In this document: piece by piece, positions 46,084 to 55,091 of the stretch | How positions within the stretch are numbered: the first letter of the stretch is position 1 | How the letters are laid out: each line of letters begins with the position of its first letter | Source: Tigheibacillus halophilus | GTDB lineage: Bacteria > Bacillota > Bacilli > Bacillales > Amphibacillaceae | DNA: 64,000 nucleotides | Reading direction: 5' to 3' | Assembly (NCBI RefSeq): GCF_042683165.1 | Contig: NZ_JBHUIZ010000015.1 | Span: forward strand, 186,001-250,000 | Translations under genes and position numbers: made by a program | The notes under the pieces: model-generated | What the model saw: only the letters and a program-made list of their open reading frames with translations | Told to the model about the DNA's origin: nothing | Database searches by the model: none

Positions 46084-46503
46084 TTGAGGTATCTATTACT
46101 CGCATCCCATGGGAATCTTGCGGAAGGTATGTTGGATTCCTTGGAAATGATCACAGGTCATCATGATAATATTTTTGTCATCAGTGCTTATAAAAATGAC
46201 GAAAGTGATTTTAAGTCACAATTGAAATCAGTTCTTGCCCAAATCAGTATAAGTGATGAGTTGATTATTATCACAGATATTTTTGGAGGCAGTGTTAATA
46301 ATGAAAGCTTAAAAATAATGAACGATAAGAGAGTTCATTTAATTGCGGGGCTAAACTTGGCATTGGTTATTGAACTTGTTACAAGAATGAATAGCAATAT
46401 ATTCACTGATGAACTAATCGAATCATCATTAAAAAATGCTAAGGATACAATGATATATTGTAATCTGATTAGCCAAAAAAAGACAAAAGACGAGGATTTT
46501 TAA
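46084..46503 (+). CDS. PTS EIIA component, mannose/sorbose family
   Basis: 139-residue phosphocarrier. The phosphorylated His is residue 9 in YLLLASHGNLAEGMLDSL, and the second family segment IIITDIFGGSVNNESL is present. TTG start behind AGAAGGAGAG. First gene of the sigma-54-controlled PTS operon. Confidence 0.92.
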   Translation: MRYLLLASHGNLAEGMLDSLEMITGHHDNIFVISAYKNDESDFKSQLKSVLAQISISDELIIITDIFGGSVNNESLKIMNDKRVHLIAGLNLALVIELVTRMNSNIFTDELIESSLKNAKDTMIYCNLISQKKTKDEDF

Positions 46504-46519
46504 GAGAGGAAGAATAATT

Positions 46520-46993
46520 ATGATAAAACTACTTCGCGTTGATCACCGTTTACTTCACGGACAAGTTGCTGTTTCCTGGTCAAAAAACCTGGATATCGAT
46601 AGTCTATTGATAGCAAATGACGATGTACCAGTTAATGAATTAAGGAAAAGTATGATAAAAATGGCTAAGCCACAGGGGATCAAATTAGTCATTAAGAGTA
46701 TTGAGGATTCTGTCAAAGCTATTAATAGTGGCGTAACTGATAAGTATAAGTTGTTTATTGTAGTGGAAAGCGTAGAAGACGCCTATCAATTAGCAATGGG
46801 GACAGAAGGTATTCATCAAATTAATTTAGGTAATTTAAAGAAAACGGAAGAAACAAAACAATTATCAAAGTTGGTTAATATAACTGATGAAGATGAAAGT
46901 ATGTTAAAAGAATTAGTTGGCAAAGGGATAGAGGTCGAAGCAAGGGCGGTTCCGGGTGATAAGAAATTGAAAATCCAGGATGTGTTGAAATAA
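46520..46993 (+). CDS. PTS EIIB component, mannose/sorbose family
   Basis: 157-residue EIIB. The active His is residue 13 in RVDHRLLHGQVAVSW, the usual position. It transfers phosphate from the EIIA to the sugar at the EIIC/EIID pair. Confidence 0.92.
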   Translation: MIKLLRVDHRLLHGQVAVSWSKNLDIDSLLIANDDVPVNELRKSMIKMAKPQGIKLVIKSIEDSVKAINSGVTDKYKLFIVVESVEDAYQLAMGTEGIHQINLGNLKKTEETKQLSKLVNITDEDESMLKELVGKGIEVEARAVPGDKKLKIQDVLK

Positions 46994-47012
46994 TTAAAGG
47001 GGAGTTAGTCAT

Positions 47013-47798
47013 ATGACAGCATTGTTGTTATTTATTGCAGCATTAGCAATGGGTATTTTCGATTTATTAGTAGGAAGGAATATGTTCAATCGTCCAATTT
47101 TGACTGGCTGGGTTGTAGGGTTGATTTTAGGAGACATGACTCAAGGGATAATAATTGGTGCCACTCTCGAGTTGGCATTTATTGGATTGTTTGCAGTTGG
47201 AGCAGCTGTTCCTCCGGAAATACTGACAGGAGGTATGCTTGGAACAGCTTTCGCTATAGCGTCTGGGACGGGAACTTCAACAGCATTGTTGTTAGCGTTC
47301 CCAATAGCCTCCCTGGCACTTATTCTCAAGAACCTTTATATGATTTTGGTTGCCCCTGCTTTATTACATAAGGCAGACAGCTACGCTGAAAGAGGGTCAT
47401 TACGTGGTGTCGAATTAATGCATTTAACTATTGGAACAGGTTTGTCACTTCTATTGGCCCTGATTGTAGGAGGTTCCTTTGCTATCGGTAGTAATACGGT
47501 GAAAAATCTATTAAATATGATTCCAGAATTTGTACAGAATGGCTTGCAAGTTGCAACACTAATTTTACCAGCTCTTGGATTTGCATTACTGGGAAGAATG
47601 TTGATCAATAAAAAGGTTGTTCCATACTTTTTTATTGGCTTTGCATTGGTAGCCTATTTGAAATTGCCAGTTATTGCAATTGCTGTGTTAGGTGCGATGG
47701 TGGCTCTAATCATGACTAATATCAGTGGTCCACGTCCAAATTTAGCTGGAACAGAGAATCAGGCAATAGAGGGGGAAGATGATGATGAAGACTTCTAA
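47013..47798 (+). CDS. PTS EIIC component, mannose/sorbose family
   Basis: 261-residue membrane protein with about seven hydrophobic segments and the conserved stretch GWVVGLILGDMTQGIIIGAT followed by LELAFIGLFAVGAAVPPE. It ends in an acidic tail that overlaps the start of the EIID gene. Confidence 0.92.
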   Translation: MTALLLFIAALAMGIFDLLVGRNMFNRPILTGWVVGLILGDMTQGIIIGATLELAFIGLFAVGAAVPPEILTGGMLGTAFAIASGTGTSTALLLAFPIASLALILKNLYMILVAPALLHKADSYAERGSLRGVELMHLTIGTGLSLLLALIVGGSFAIGSNTVKNLLNMIPEFVQNGLQVATLILPALGFALLGRMLINKKVVPYFFIGFALVAYLKLPVIAIAVLGAMVALIMTNISGPRPNLAGTENQAIEGEDDDEDF

Positions 47799-48618
47799 GG
47801 ACAAAAAAGAGAAGCAGAGTCTATTGAATAAGATTTTTCTGCGGTCATTAACACTCGAATACTCTTTTAATTATGAACGTCAGCAAGCGTTAGGGTTTGC
47901 TTTTACGATGATCCCAGCCCTCAAAAAATTGTATAAACATGAAGAAGAAATGGCCAAAGCACTAAAGCGTCATCTGGAATTTTTTAACACCACCCCTTAT
48001 ATTTCGAACTTTATCTTCGGAATAACGGTGGCAATGGAAGAGGAAAATGCGCGTTCGAAGGACTTTGATACAAGTACAATCAATAGCGTTAAGGCAAGTT
48101 TGATGGGGTCACTTTCCGGAATTGGCGACTCCTTGTATTGGGGAACGATTAGATTGATTGCAACTGGTATAGGGACATCACTTGCCTTGAAAGGTAATTT
48201 TTTAGGGGTAATTCTCTTTTTCCTTATTTTCAACGTGCCGACGGTTATTCTTTCTTATACGTATCTACAAATAGGGTACCGTGTAGGAACTAGTTTTTTA
48301 AGTAAATTATCCTCCTCCGGCTTGATGGAAAAACTGACGTATGGAGCTTCTATCCTTGGTCTTCTGGTGATAGGCGGGATGAGCGCCACAATGATTAAAA
48401 CTTATGTACCGTTAAAAATAGGAGTCGGGGATTCTGCAACGAAGGTTCAAAGCATTCTTGATCAGATTATGCCTGGCCTTATTCCATTAGGGATTTTTTG
48501 GGTAATCTATTGGCTGTTAGGAAAAGGATATAAAACAACTACGTTATTACTGGGAATTTTTGTCATAGGAATTCTGTTCACATGGGTTGGAGTCTTTGGC
48601 GTTGAACCAACAAAATAA
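47782..48618 (+). CDS. PTS EIID component, mannose/sorbose family
   Basis: About 278-residue membrane protein with the family signatures NYERQQALGFAFTMIPALKK, NTTPYISNFIFGITVAMEE and LMGSLSGIGDSLYWGTIR. Three ATG codons in a row (47779, 47782, 47785) follow GAGGGGG; the second or third has the best spacing. It overlaps the end of the EIIC gene. Confidence 0.9.
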   Translation: MMKTSKDKKEKQSLLNKIFLRSLTLEYSFNYERQQALGFAFTMIPALKKLYKHEEEMAKALKRHLEFFNTTPYISNFIFGITVAMEEENARSKDFDTSTINSVKASLMGSLSGIGDSLYWGTIRLIATGIGTSLALKGNFLGVILFFLIFNVPTVILSYTYLQIGYRVGTSFLSKLSSSGLMEKLTYGASILGLLVIGGMSATMIKTYVPLKIGVGDSATKVQSILDQIMPGLIPLGIFWVIYWLLGKGYKTTTLLLGIFVIGILFTWVGVFGVEPTK

Positions 48619-48640
48619 AAAATAGAGGAGAGAAATTTTA

Positions 48641-49714
48641 ATGAACACGATGATGGATTACATTAATGAACAGGAACTAGTATTGAAATCTATTCTTTCC
48701 AACCGGGAAATAAACTTAGGCAACTGGCAAAAAGTAATTAAGAATAAAAAGATAAAAAGAATTTTATTTTTAGCTACTGGTTCTTCATTTAATTCTGTTC
48801 TTTCAGCAAAATTATATATAGAAGAGATTGCAAATGTTCATATTGATATTGAGGAACCCTACAATTTCAACGAATATGGTAAGGTTCCAAATGACGTGGA
48901 TATGATTGTTGCGGTGTCACAAAGAGGTACAAGCACATCTACAATAAATGCTGTTAAGAAGGCGAAGTACAGCGATAAACCTGTTATCGTATTGACTTCC
49001 ATTATGGACAGCCCCATTACAAAACTGGTAGACAATTCATTAGACATGGGGTGCGGCATTGAAACAGTAGGATATTCCACAAAAGGTGTTTCGGCTACAA
49101 TCTTGTCTTTAATGATTATGGGAATCGACTTGGCAGTTGAATCAGGTCATGTTTCAAGAGATATTGCAAACAGAGAGATGGAAAAATTAGAGGAGATTGT
49201 AAATAAAATACCAGACATTATTCTTAAAACCAAAGCTTTTTATCAGAACCACAAGATGCAATTTGATGGGGCGAGTCGCATATCTCCGTTAGGTTACGGG
49301 CCGAATGTCGGTACTGTACGTGAAGCAGAAACAAAATTTACAGAAACAGTTCGAGTTCCTACGCAAGGATTGGAAATTGAAGCATACATGCACGGTCCAA
49401 TATTTGAGCTTCATAAAAATTATATGGTGATTTTTACAGAAATAGAGAATTCGGGACCATATGATCGTTCTAGAAAACTAAATGATTTTGTAAGCCAACA
49501 TTGCCATAATGTATATACAATTACCAATGGGTCCTCCAATAACGAGGATATTTTAGGACTCCATATAGATGTAGATGAGTTAATGTCACCACTGGCATTA
49601 GTGGTTCCATACCAAGTATTGTCATATCTTATCTGTGAAGGCAATGGCGTTGATTTGTCCATACCAGTTTATTCAGATTTCAAAGAAGTAATGGGCAGTA
49701 AAGTTACTTGGTAA
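48641..49714 (+). CDS. SIS-domain protein, probable sugar-phosphate/amine deglycase or isomerase (FrlB/GfrF/AgaS-like)
   Basis: 357-residue protein with two SIS domains: ILFLATGSSFNSVLSAKLYI and MIVAVSQRGTSTSTINAVKK in the first, RISPLGYGPNVGTVREAETK in the second. It lacks the glutaminase domain of GlmS. In Salmonella and other bacteria, mannose-type PTS operons with a sigma-54 LevR-like regulator and SIS proteins degrade fructoselysine or glucoselysine (gfr system). By analogy it may split a phosphorylated glycated amino acid, or act on an amino-sugar phosphate. Substrate inferred from context only. Confidence 0.72.
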   Translation: MNTMMDYINEQELVLKSILSNREINLGNWQKVIKNKKIKRILFLATGSSFNSVLSAKLYIEEIANVHIDIEEPYNFNEYGKVPNDVDMIVAVSQRGTSTSTINAVKKAKYSDKPVIVLTSIMDSPITKLVDNSLDMGCGIETVGYSTKGVSATILSLMIMGIDLAVESGHVSRDIANREMEKLEEIVNKIPDIILKTKAFYQNHKMQFDGASRISPLGYGPNVGTVREAETKFTETVRVPTQGLEIEAYMHGPIFELHKNYMVIFTEIENSGPYDRSRKLNDFVSQHCHNVYTITNGSSNNEDILGLHIDVDELMSPLALVVPYQVLSYLICEGNGVDLSIPVYSDFKEVMGSKVTW

Positions 49715-49736
49715 TATATATGTTAGGGGGCTAGCC

Positions 49737-50297
49737 ATGATCTCATGCATTATTTGGGACCTGGGGGAGACTATCACCACACCACCGCCGGGAGGTACGG
49801 ATTATAAACCATTAGATCAATATAACAATATAGAATTAAGACCTAACGTGGTCAAAACGCTGAAAAAGATAGAGAGTTTAGGGTTAAAAAATGTGATTTT
49901 GAGTAATACTGCAAGCAGTGATAGTGCAACAGTAATAAGGATGTTAGATCGATTAGGAGTTCTTGAAATGTTTGAGTATGTATACGCTACTCAGTCAGAA
50001 TTGGATCCTGACATTCCGCAAAAACCTGATGAAATTGTATTCAATAAAGTATTGCAAAAAATAGGTGTTAAGCCAAAGGACTGTATCATGGTAGGTAATA
50101 CTTGGGATACAGATATAGTAGGGGCGAATCGTGCAGGTATGCACGCTGTTTGGTTACAAAATCCACTAGTGTCTGTCAGAAAAAACTGTGAGGTAACAGT
50201 AAACACGCCCCCGTGGATTTTGCCCGTTTGGGATGTCGATTCAGTACCAAAAGCTATAGAGCTTATTATTGAATCGAAAAATCATTTTGCAGACTAA
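49737..50297 (+). CDS. HAD superfamily hydrolase
   Basis: 186-residue phosphatase-like protein. Motif I is IIWDLGETI (nucleophile D8; the second Asp is replaced by Gly, as in the DLGG/DLGN type HADs). Motif II is VILSNTASS, the conserved Lys lies in QKPDEIVFNKVLQKIG, and motif IV is MVGNTWDTDIVGANRAGM. It is the last gene of the LevR-controlled operon and may dephosphorylate an intermediate. Confidence 0.82.
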   Translation: MISCIIWDLGETITTPPPGGTDYKPLDQYNNIELRPNVVKTLKKIESLGLKNVILSNTASSDSATVIRMLDRLGVLEMFEYVYATQSELDPDIPQKPDEIVFNKVLQKIGVKPKDCIMVGNTWDTDIVGANRAGMHAVWLQNPLVSVRKNCEVTVNTPPWILPVWDVDSVPKAIELIIESKNHFAD

Positions 50298-50301
50298 ATT
50301 G

Positions 50302-50350
50302 AAGTGAGCTGGCCAGAATGTACTGGCCAGCTCACTTTCTGCATTTTTTC
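50302..50350 (+). terminator. Strong intrinsic terminator of the mannose-type PTS operon
   Basis: A 14-bp GC-rich perfect stem, AGTGAGCTGGCCAG (50303-50316) with CTGGCCAGCTCACT (50323-50336), has a 6-base loop and is followed by TTCTGCATTTTTT. Confidence 0.9.
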
Positions 50351-50583
50351 GACTGTAGGGAGGTGAAAACTAATACAAGTGAAGCGGTTTCAAGACATTC
50401 AGATGGAAACGTCACAAGGCCATTTAAGATAAGGAGTTTCATTTCCTTAACGAACTTACCCAAAATCTGTCATGAACGTTTTATAAAAAATAACTATATA
50501 TTATATAGTACAAAACAATAATTTGAACTATTTAAAAATATTGACAGATCAATCAGCCAATGTTTAAATTATAATACCTTTTT

Positions 50584-50639
50584 GCGAGGGTCTTCACCAA
50601 TGGAACGATTTGTAAAAATACATCCCGCTGGACTCTCGT
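50584..50639 (+). other. Possible structured leader RNA
   Basis: GCGAGGGTC (50584-50592) can pair over nine positions (two G-U) with GACTCTCGT (50631-50639), enclosing 38 bases. It lies between a possible promoter and a GGAGGTGG ribosome site. It does not match a riboswitch class I recognise. Confidence 0.3.
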
Positions 50640-50716
50640 AATTAGAAATTGGAGGTGGAAATTTGATTTGTAAGAAGAAAATCTTATACCTTAATAAGTT
50701 GCAATGATTATCCTAC

Positions 50717-50836
50717 ATGTTTGGTCTGACCATAGAGGATTGCCATTTAATGTATTATGTCCTTAAGACTGCTAAGGTGGCCGATGTAGGATTGGGAACT
50801 GTTCCGTGGAATGGTATTAAGTTTTCACATATTTGA
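50717..50836 (+). pseudogene. Unidentified coding relic
   Basis: A 39-codon frame (ATG 50717) reads FGLTIEDCHLMYYVLKTAKV followed by ADVGLGTVPWNGIKFSH. It has protein-like composition but no ribosome site. Family unknown. Confidence 0.25.
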
Positions 50837-51138
50837 TCAGCAGAAAATGACAAAAAATAGGATGAAATTGCTTTATAATATTTGAATTTTTGGACGCCAT
50901 AATGATTCAGAAATATTATCAATAACATAATATGGTACCTTTCACAAACTAGACCACTGCTTCATTTTACATTGGTTCGGACATCATGATGAAGGGATTG
51001 GTGTTACTTGACCTCCCCTTCCACTTTACTCACTTCATTTTTTCAAACATCACTTAAATTTACCTACTTTTCTATCAAGCAAAGCATTCTTTCCATATTT
51101 TTTTGAAAAAAACCAATATTAATACAGGAGGTTTTATT

Positions 51139-52803
51139 TTGGTACATGCTGATTTGTTAATTACAAATGCTAATGTTCTAACCTTGGATGAGAAAGGGCA
51201 ACGTGCGGGTTCTGTTGCCGTAGAGAATGGACGAATTGTTGGAATATGGCCGGGGACAAGGCCGGAAAAGGATAATATTACAATTTCCTCTTCCACACAA
51301 GTCATTGATCTGAAAGGGGCCACACTAATCCCAGGATTTATTGATACACACAATCACTTACCCATGTATGCGCAAACAAAAGGTCAGGTAAATTGCAGTT
51401 CTCCCCTCAATCAAACGATTTCAGACATTAAGAAGAATATCAGCAAAAAATTAGAACAAACACCAGAAACAGAATGGATTCTAGGTTATGGATATGACGA
51501 TACCCTTCTGGAAGAAAAAAGACATCCTACTCGTGAAGATTTGGATGCCATTGCGCCAAACCATCCAGTTTGTATAAAGCATATTAGTGCACACCTGGCA
51601 GTCGCTAACTCGAAAGCACTGCAGTTGGCAGGAGTCGACGATTACCAGCCAGATCCCGCAATTGGCTATTTCGGACGGGATGATTCGGGGAGAATTAATG
51701 GGGTCCTATACGAATTTGATGCAATAGAATCGGTCTATTCTAAAATTCCTGATAAGTCAGTGGACGAACAAACGGCACTATTAAAGGCAGCTATAAAGGA
51801 TTATCTCGCTCAAGGGATTACGATGAACACGGACGCTGGTGTCGGCCTTGATAAAGGAATAAATGATTTGGAGTTCCATCTTAAAGCGATTGAAAAGCAT
51901 GCAAATCCGCTGCGGATGCAACTCATGGTTATGCATGATCTCATGCGACCGAACGGACCGTTTGCAGAATACACTGCAAGTGAACTAAATGAGGAAATTC
52001 AAAACCGCACAAATGGAATGGCAAGCCTTGATAGTGCAAAAATGTTTCAGGATGGATCTATTCAAGGATTGACGGGTGCTTTAAGGAAACCATATGAATG
52101 CGATGCTACGTTACACGGGGATTTATGTCATGATCAAGAGGCATTTAATGAAGAAATATATGACTTGCATAAAAGAGGGTTTCGAATTGCTATACATGGA
52201 AATGGGGACCGTGCAATTGGTTCCATATTAGATGCATTTGAATATGCCTTAAAACGATCACCACGCAAAGATCATCGCCATCGCATTGAGCATGTACAAA
52301 CCGCAACTTTAGAGGATTTAGATCGGATGGAGAGACTTGGTGTAGCGGGATCATTTTTTATCAATCATGTTTATTTCTGGGGTGAACGGCATGAAAAGGT
52401 CTTTTTAGGACATGAACGTGCAAAAAGAATCAGCCCATTGGCAGATGCTATCGAGCGCAATTTATTGTTTACTTTACATTCGGATTGTCCTGTTACCCCT
52501 ATTTCCCCTTTGTTTTCTGTGTGGGCGGCGGTTAACCGTTTGACGAGAGAAGGAAACGTGTTAGGGGCTGATCAGCGAATTGATGTCGAAACCGCGTTAC
52601 GTTCTATGACTATATATGGGGCAAAATTGAATTTTGATAAACAGCATACAGGAAGCATAGAAATAGGTAAAAAAGCTGATTTTGCTGTTCTTCAGAAGGA
52701 CCCTACCAAGATAAACCAAATTGAAATTAAGGATATTCCTGTTTTGATGACTATTATAGACGGAAATGTTGTGTATGAAAAAGGGGTTTTGGTATCTCAT
52801 TAA
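51139..52803 (+). CDS. YtcJ-like amidohydrolase
   Basis: About 554-residue metal-dependent amidohydrolase. Visible: the N-terminal DLLITNANVLTLDE strand, the metal motif GFIDTHNHL, the second-site His in IAIHGNGDRAIG and HRIEHVQ, and HSDCPVTPISPL near the C-terminus. The frame can be read from 51103, but AGGAGG at 51126-51131 fits TTG 51139. Members of this group hydrolyse amides, cyclic amides or similar bonds, and few have known substrates. It is followed 32 bases later by a transporter pair, so uptake and hydrolysis of one compound are probably linked. Confidence 0.88.
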   Translation: MVHADLLITNANVLTLDEKGQRAGSVAVENGRIVGIWPGTRPEKDNITISSSTQVIDLKGATLIPGFIDTHNHLPMYAQTKGQVNCSSPLNQTISDIKKNISKKLEQTPETEWILGYGYDDTLLEEKRHPTREDLDAIAPNHPVCIKHISAHLAVANSKALQLAGVDDYQPDPAIGYFGRDDSGRINGVLYEFDAIESVYSKIPDKSVDEQTALLKAAIKDYLAQGITMNTDAGVGLDKGINDLEFHLKAIEKHANPLRMQLMVMHDLMRPNGPFAEYTASELNEEIQNRTNGMASLDSAKMFQDGSIQGLTGALRKPYECDATLHGDLCHDQEAFNEEIYDLHKRGFRIAIHGNGDRAIGSILDAFEYALKRSPRKDHRHRIEHVQTATLEDLDRMERLGVAGSFFINHVYFWGERHEKVFLGHERAKRISPLADAIERNLLFTLHSDCPVTPISPLFSVWAAVNRLTREGNVLGADQRIDVETALRSMTIYGAKLNFDKQHTGSIEIGKKADFAVLQKDPTKINQIEIKDIPVLMTIIDGNVVYEKGVLVSH

Positions 52804-52835
52804 ACATAATTATCGATTGGGAAGGTTGGGATATA

Positions 52836-53069
52836 ATGTTATCACGACAGTTCGCAAGTTTGTTGATAGGACTTGTCATACCCTTCGCCGGTGTTTTAGG
52901 AGGCATCTTTTTCACTAGCAAAATGGATACGACTATATTAGGTTTCCCAATCCTTTATTTTTGGGTGTTTCTTTGGTTTCCACTAACAACAGTGTGTCTT
53001 TGTATTTCATGGCACTTTTTTGACCGCAAAGTTTATGAGGACGGTATTGAAGAAGGAGGGGGGGAATAA
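52836..53069 (+). CDS. DUF3311-type small membrane protein
   Basis: 77-residue protein with two hydrophobic segments (about 8-28 and 38-60) and the typical central FPILYFWVFLWFPLTTVCL. DUF3311 proteins are commonly encoded just before an SSS symporter, as here, where the stop overlaps the symporter ATG by one base. They are assumed to be accessory subunits. Confidence 0.82.
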   Translation: MLSRQFASLLIGLVIPFAGVLGGIFFTSKMDTTILGFPILYFWVFLWFPLTTVCLCISWHFFDRKVYEDGIEEGGGE

Positions 53070-54496
53070 TGACAACCGTTGTGTTTGTAGGAGTTATTCT
53101 TTTAACCCTCATCATTGCTGTCCTTTCCCGCAGTGGAAAAGATGCAACGAATGTTGAAGACTACCTGGTAGGTGGCAGATCATTTAGTGGGATAATCCTT
53201 TTTTTCCTGGCTGTTGGTGAGGTTTATAGTATTGGTACAATGATAGGATTTCCAGGTGGTATTTATGCTATGGGTCCAAGTTATGGTATTTGGTTCTTAG
53301 CTTATATTCTGCTTGCCTATCCTGTAGGATATTATATTGCACCATTAATATGGCGAGCTGGTAAAAAGTATGGTGCTATGACCTTACCAGATATTTTTAA
53401 GGGACACTACTCCCATAGAGGGTTAGAACTGACCGTCACCCTTGCCTTTTTGATTTTCCTTATTCCATGGGCACAGCTGCAATTTCAGGGTCTCATTGTA
53501 GCACTTAGTGCCTTAGGATTTAATCTTTCCCCTCTAATTGCTGTGTTAATTTCCGGGGCTCTGGCTTATACTTATATTTCCTTTTCAGGTGTAAAAGCTC
53601 CAGCGCTTATTTCTATTATTAAAGATATTTTAATGTTTGGCGCTATCGTTGTGGTTGGTATTATCGTCATTGTAAAAGTTGGAAGTGTTTCGGATCTATT
53701 TGCGCTTGTGAAAGAAAAGGGCGCTCCTGTAACCATTGGAAGTACGAATGAAATTGTTTATACAGTCACTACTTCTTTTGTGCAAGCGATTGCTTTTAAC
53801 TTTGCACTTATCGTTGCCGCGGTCATGACTGCTAAATCAGAAGTAACAGTGAAGAAAACCCAGCGGTTTATGCCTTTGTATATGCTCATGTATCCTTTCT
53901 TAGTGGTGACTGCTTATTATGCTTTAGTAGCAATTCCAGATTTAGACCAGCCCAATAATGCGTTTATCGCTTCTGCGCTCGCCCTTTTGCCGCCATGGGT
54001 AGTTGGCTTGGTTGCTGCTGGTGCAGCGTTATCTGGTATCCTGGTGCTAGCTGTTATTGGCTTAAGTCTCGGTGGGGTGGTTACCAGAAATTTAGTACAC
54101 AAAATACCGGAAAAATCTCAGCGGAAATGGGTACAAATCTTTGTGTTATTTTATCTGGTCATTTCAATGTTCATAACGGTCTATGTTCCGCAGTTAATGC
54201 TAAACATTATTGAAATGGCATATTATGGATTTGCCCAATTTGTGCCGGGATTATTAGCAGTCTTTTTCTTCCGGAAAATTACACCAGCCGGAATTATTTC
54301 AGGAATCATTGCTGGTACAGCAACTGCTGTTGTGATGCATTTTAATGATATCAACTTATTCAGTATTAATATCGGTTTAGTTTCTCTTGCCGTCAATTTT
54401 ATTGTGATGTATGCGGTAAGTATGTTATTTAAGAACGCTAACCAGTCGGTTATTCCGACCGCAATAAGACGTGAGAAGAAGGAAAAGGTGGTGTAA
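53069..54496 (+). CDS. Sodium:solute symporter (SSS family, pantothenate-permease-like group)
   Basis: 475-residue, 13-helix symporter. Family features include VEDYLVGGRSFSGIILFFLA near the N-terminus, GALAYTYISFSGVKAPALIS and GGVVTRNL. It is translationally coupled to the DUF3311 protein. Gene order suggests import of the amidohydrolase substrate. Confidence 0.9.
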   Translation: MTTVVFVGVILLTLIIAVLSRSGKDATNVEDYLVGGRSFSGIILFFLAVGEVYSIGTMIGFPGGIYAMGPSYGIWFLAYILLAYPVGYYIAPLIWRAGKKYGAMTLPDIFKGHYSHRGLELTVTLAFLIFLIPWAQLQFQGLIVALSALGFNLSPLIAVLISGALAYTYISFSGVKAPALISIIKDILMFGAIVVVGIIVIVKVGSVSDLFALVKEKGAPVTIGSTNEIVYTVTTSFVQAIAFNFALIVAAVMTAKSEVTVKKTQRFMPLYMLMYPFLVVTAYYALVAIPDLDQPNNAFIASALALLPPWVVGLVAAGAALSGILVLAVIGLSLGGVVTRNLVHKIPEKSQRKWVQIFVLFYLVISMFITVYVPQLMLNIIEMAYYGFAQFVPGLLAVFFFRKITPAGIISGIIAGTATAVVMHFNDINLFSINIGLVSLAVNFIVMYAVSMLFKNANQSVIPTAIRREKKEKVV

Positions 54497-54558
54497 ACTA
54501 CAAGCTGTCTTGCGCCTGCTACAAAAGTTTTGAAATAGATTTTTAATCTGTTTACTTT

Positions 54559-54592
54559 AAGGGAGCTTCTTATTAGGAGGGCTCCTTTTTTT
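54559..54592 (+). terminator. Intrinsic terminator after the SSS symporter
   Basis: AAGGGAGC (54559-54566) pairs with GCTCCTTT (54581-54588) with one G-T pair, inside a run that continues as T residues. Confidence 0.7.
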
Positions 54593-55091
54593 GTTCCTGC
54601 TCTATACAGCAATTACTATGCGTGGCTTTGCCTTGATCACAAAGTGTGAGACTCGACTATGATTTTTTGTCTGCACTTAATGATATCTGGGTAAGCGGCC
54701 ATTGCTTGAAATGTTTCGACAAATATTTAATACTGTTTACCTCTTATCTAATTCCTCAAAGCTTTGACCAGATGAAATGCCCCATTTCGACGCAAATCGG
54801 CATAATCAGCGGAAAGCTGGAAAGAAAAACATCCAAAATAGGCCATAAAACGGCTTAAATAACCACTAACTTTCCCAATACACGAGTTTATTCATATGTA
54901 GTACCATTAAATTGTAGGAAATTATTAAAAATTGCGAAGATAAAGGAGATGATTGAATAAGGGTTTTCCATCATTTGCGTTTTTTTGATTGAATAGTGAC
55001 GGTAAGGCGAAATTGTATTCTCTATGCCGCATTTCCAACTGCGGGGATACTCCTAAACTACCAAAAAACATTACTGGGAGGTTGATCTCTA
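54593..55091. other. Gene-free stretch before the exported hydrolase cluster
   Basis: About 500 bases without a supported gene, containing a 70-codon chance frame without a ribosome site. No promoter with both boxes is evident. The GGGAGG site of the next gene is at 55076. Confidence 0.4.

Larger units (their letters stand above)
50351..51138. other. 790-base stretch without an intact gene
   Basis: It contains a TTGACA at 50542 with TTAAAT and TATAAT boxes downstream (17 and 23 bases away), a long-stem hairpin at 50584-50639, a GGAGGTGG site with a 14-codon frame starting near 50663, and a 39-codon coding-like fragment at 50717-50836. It looks like the leader and remains of a deleted gene. 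Confidence 0.45.

Noticed and set aside
54646..54858. 70-codon plus-strand frame after the SSS terminator
   Set aside because: No ribosome site and no recognisable motif; treated as chance, though a decayed insertion-sequence piece cannot be excluded.
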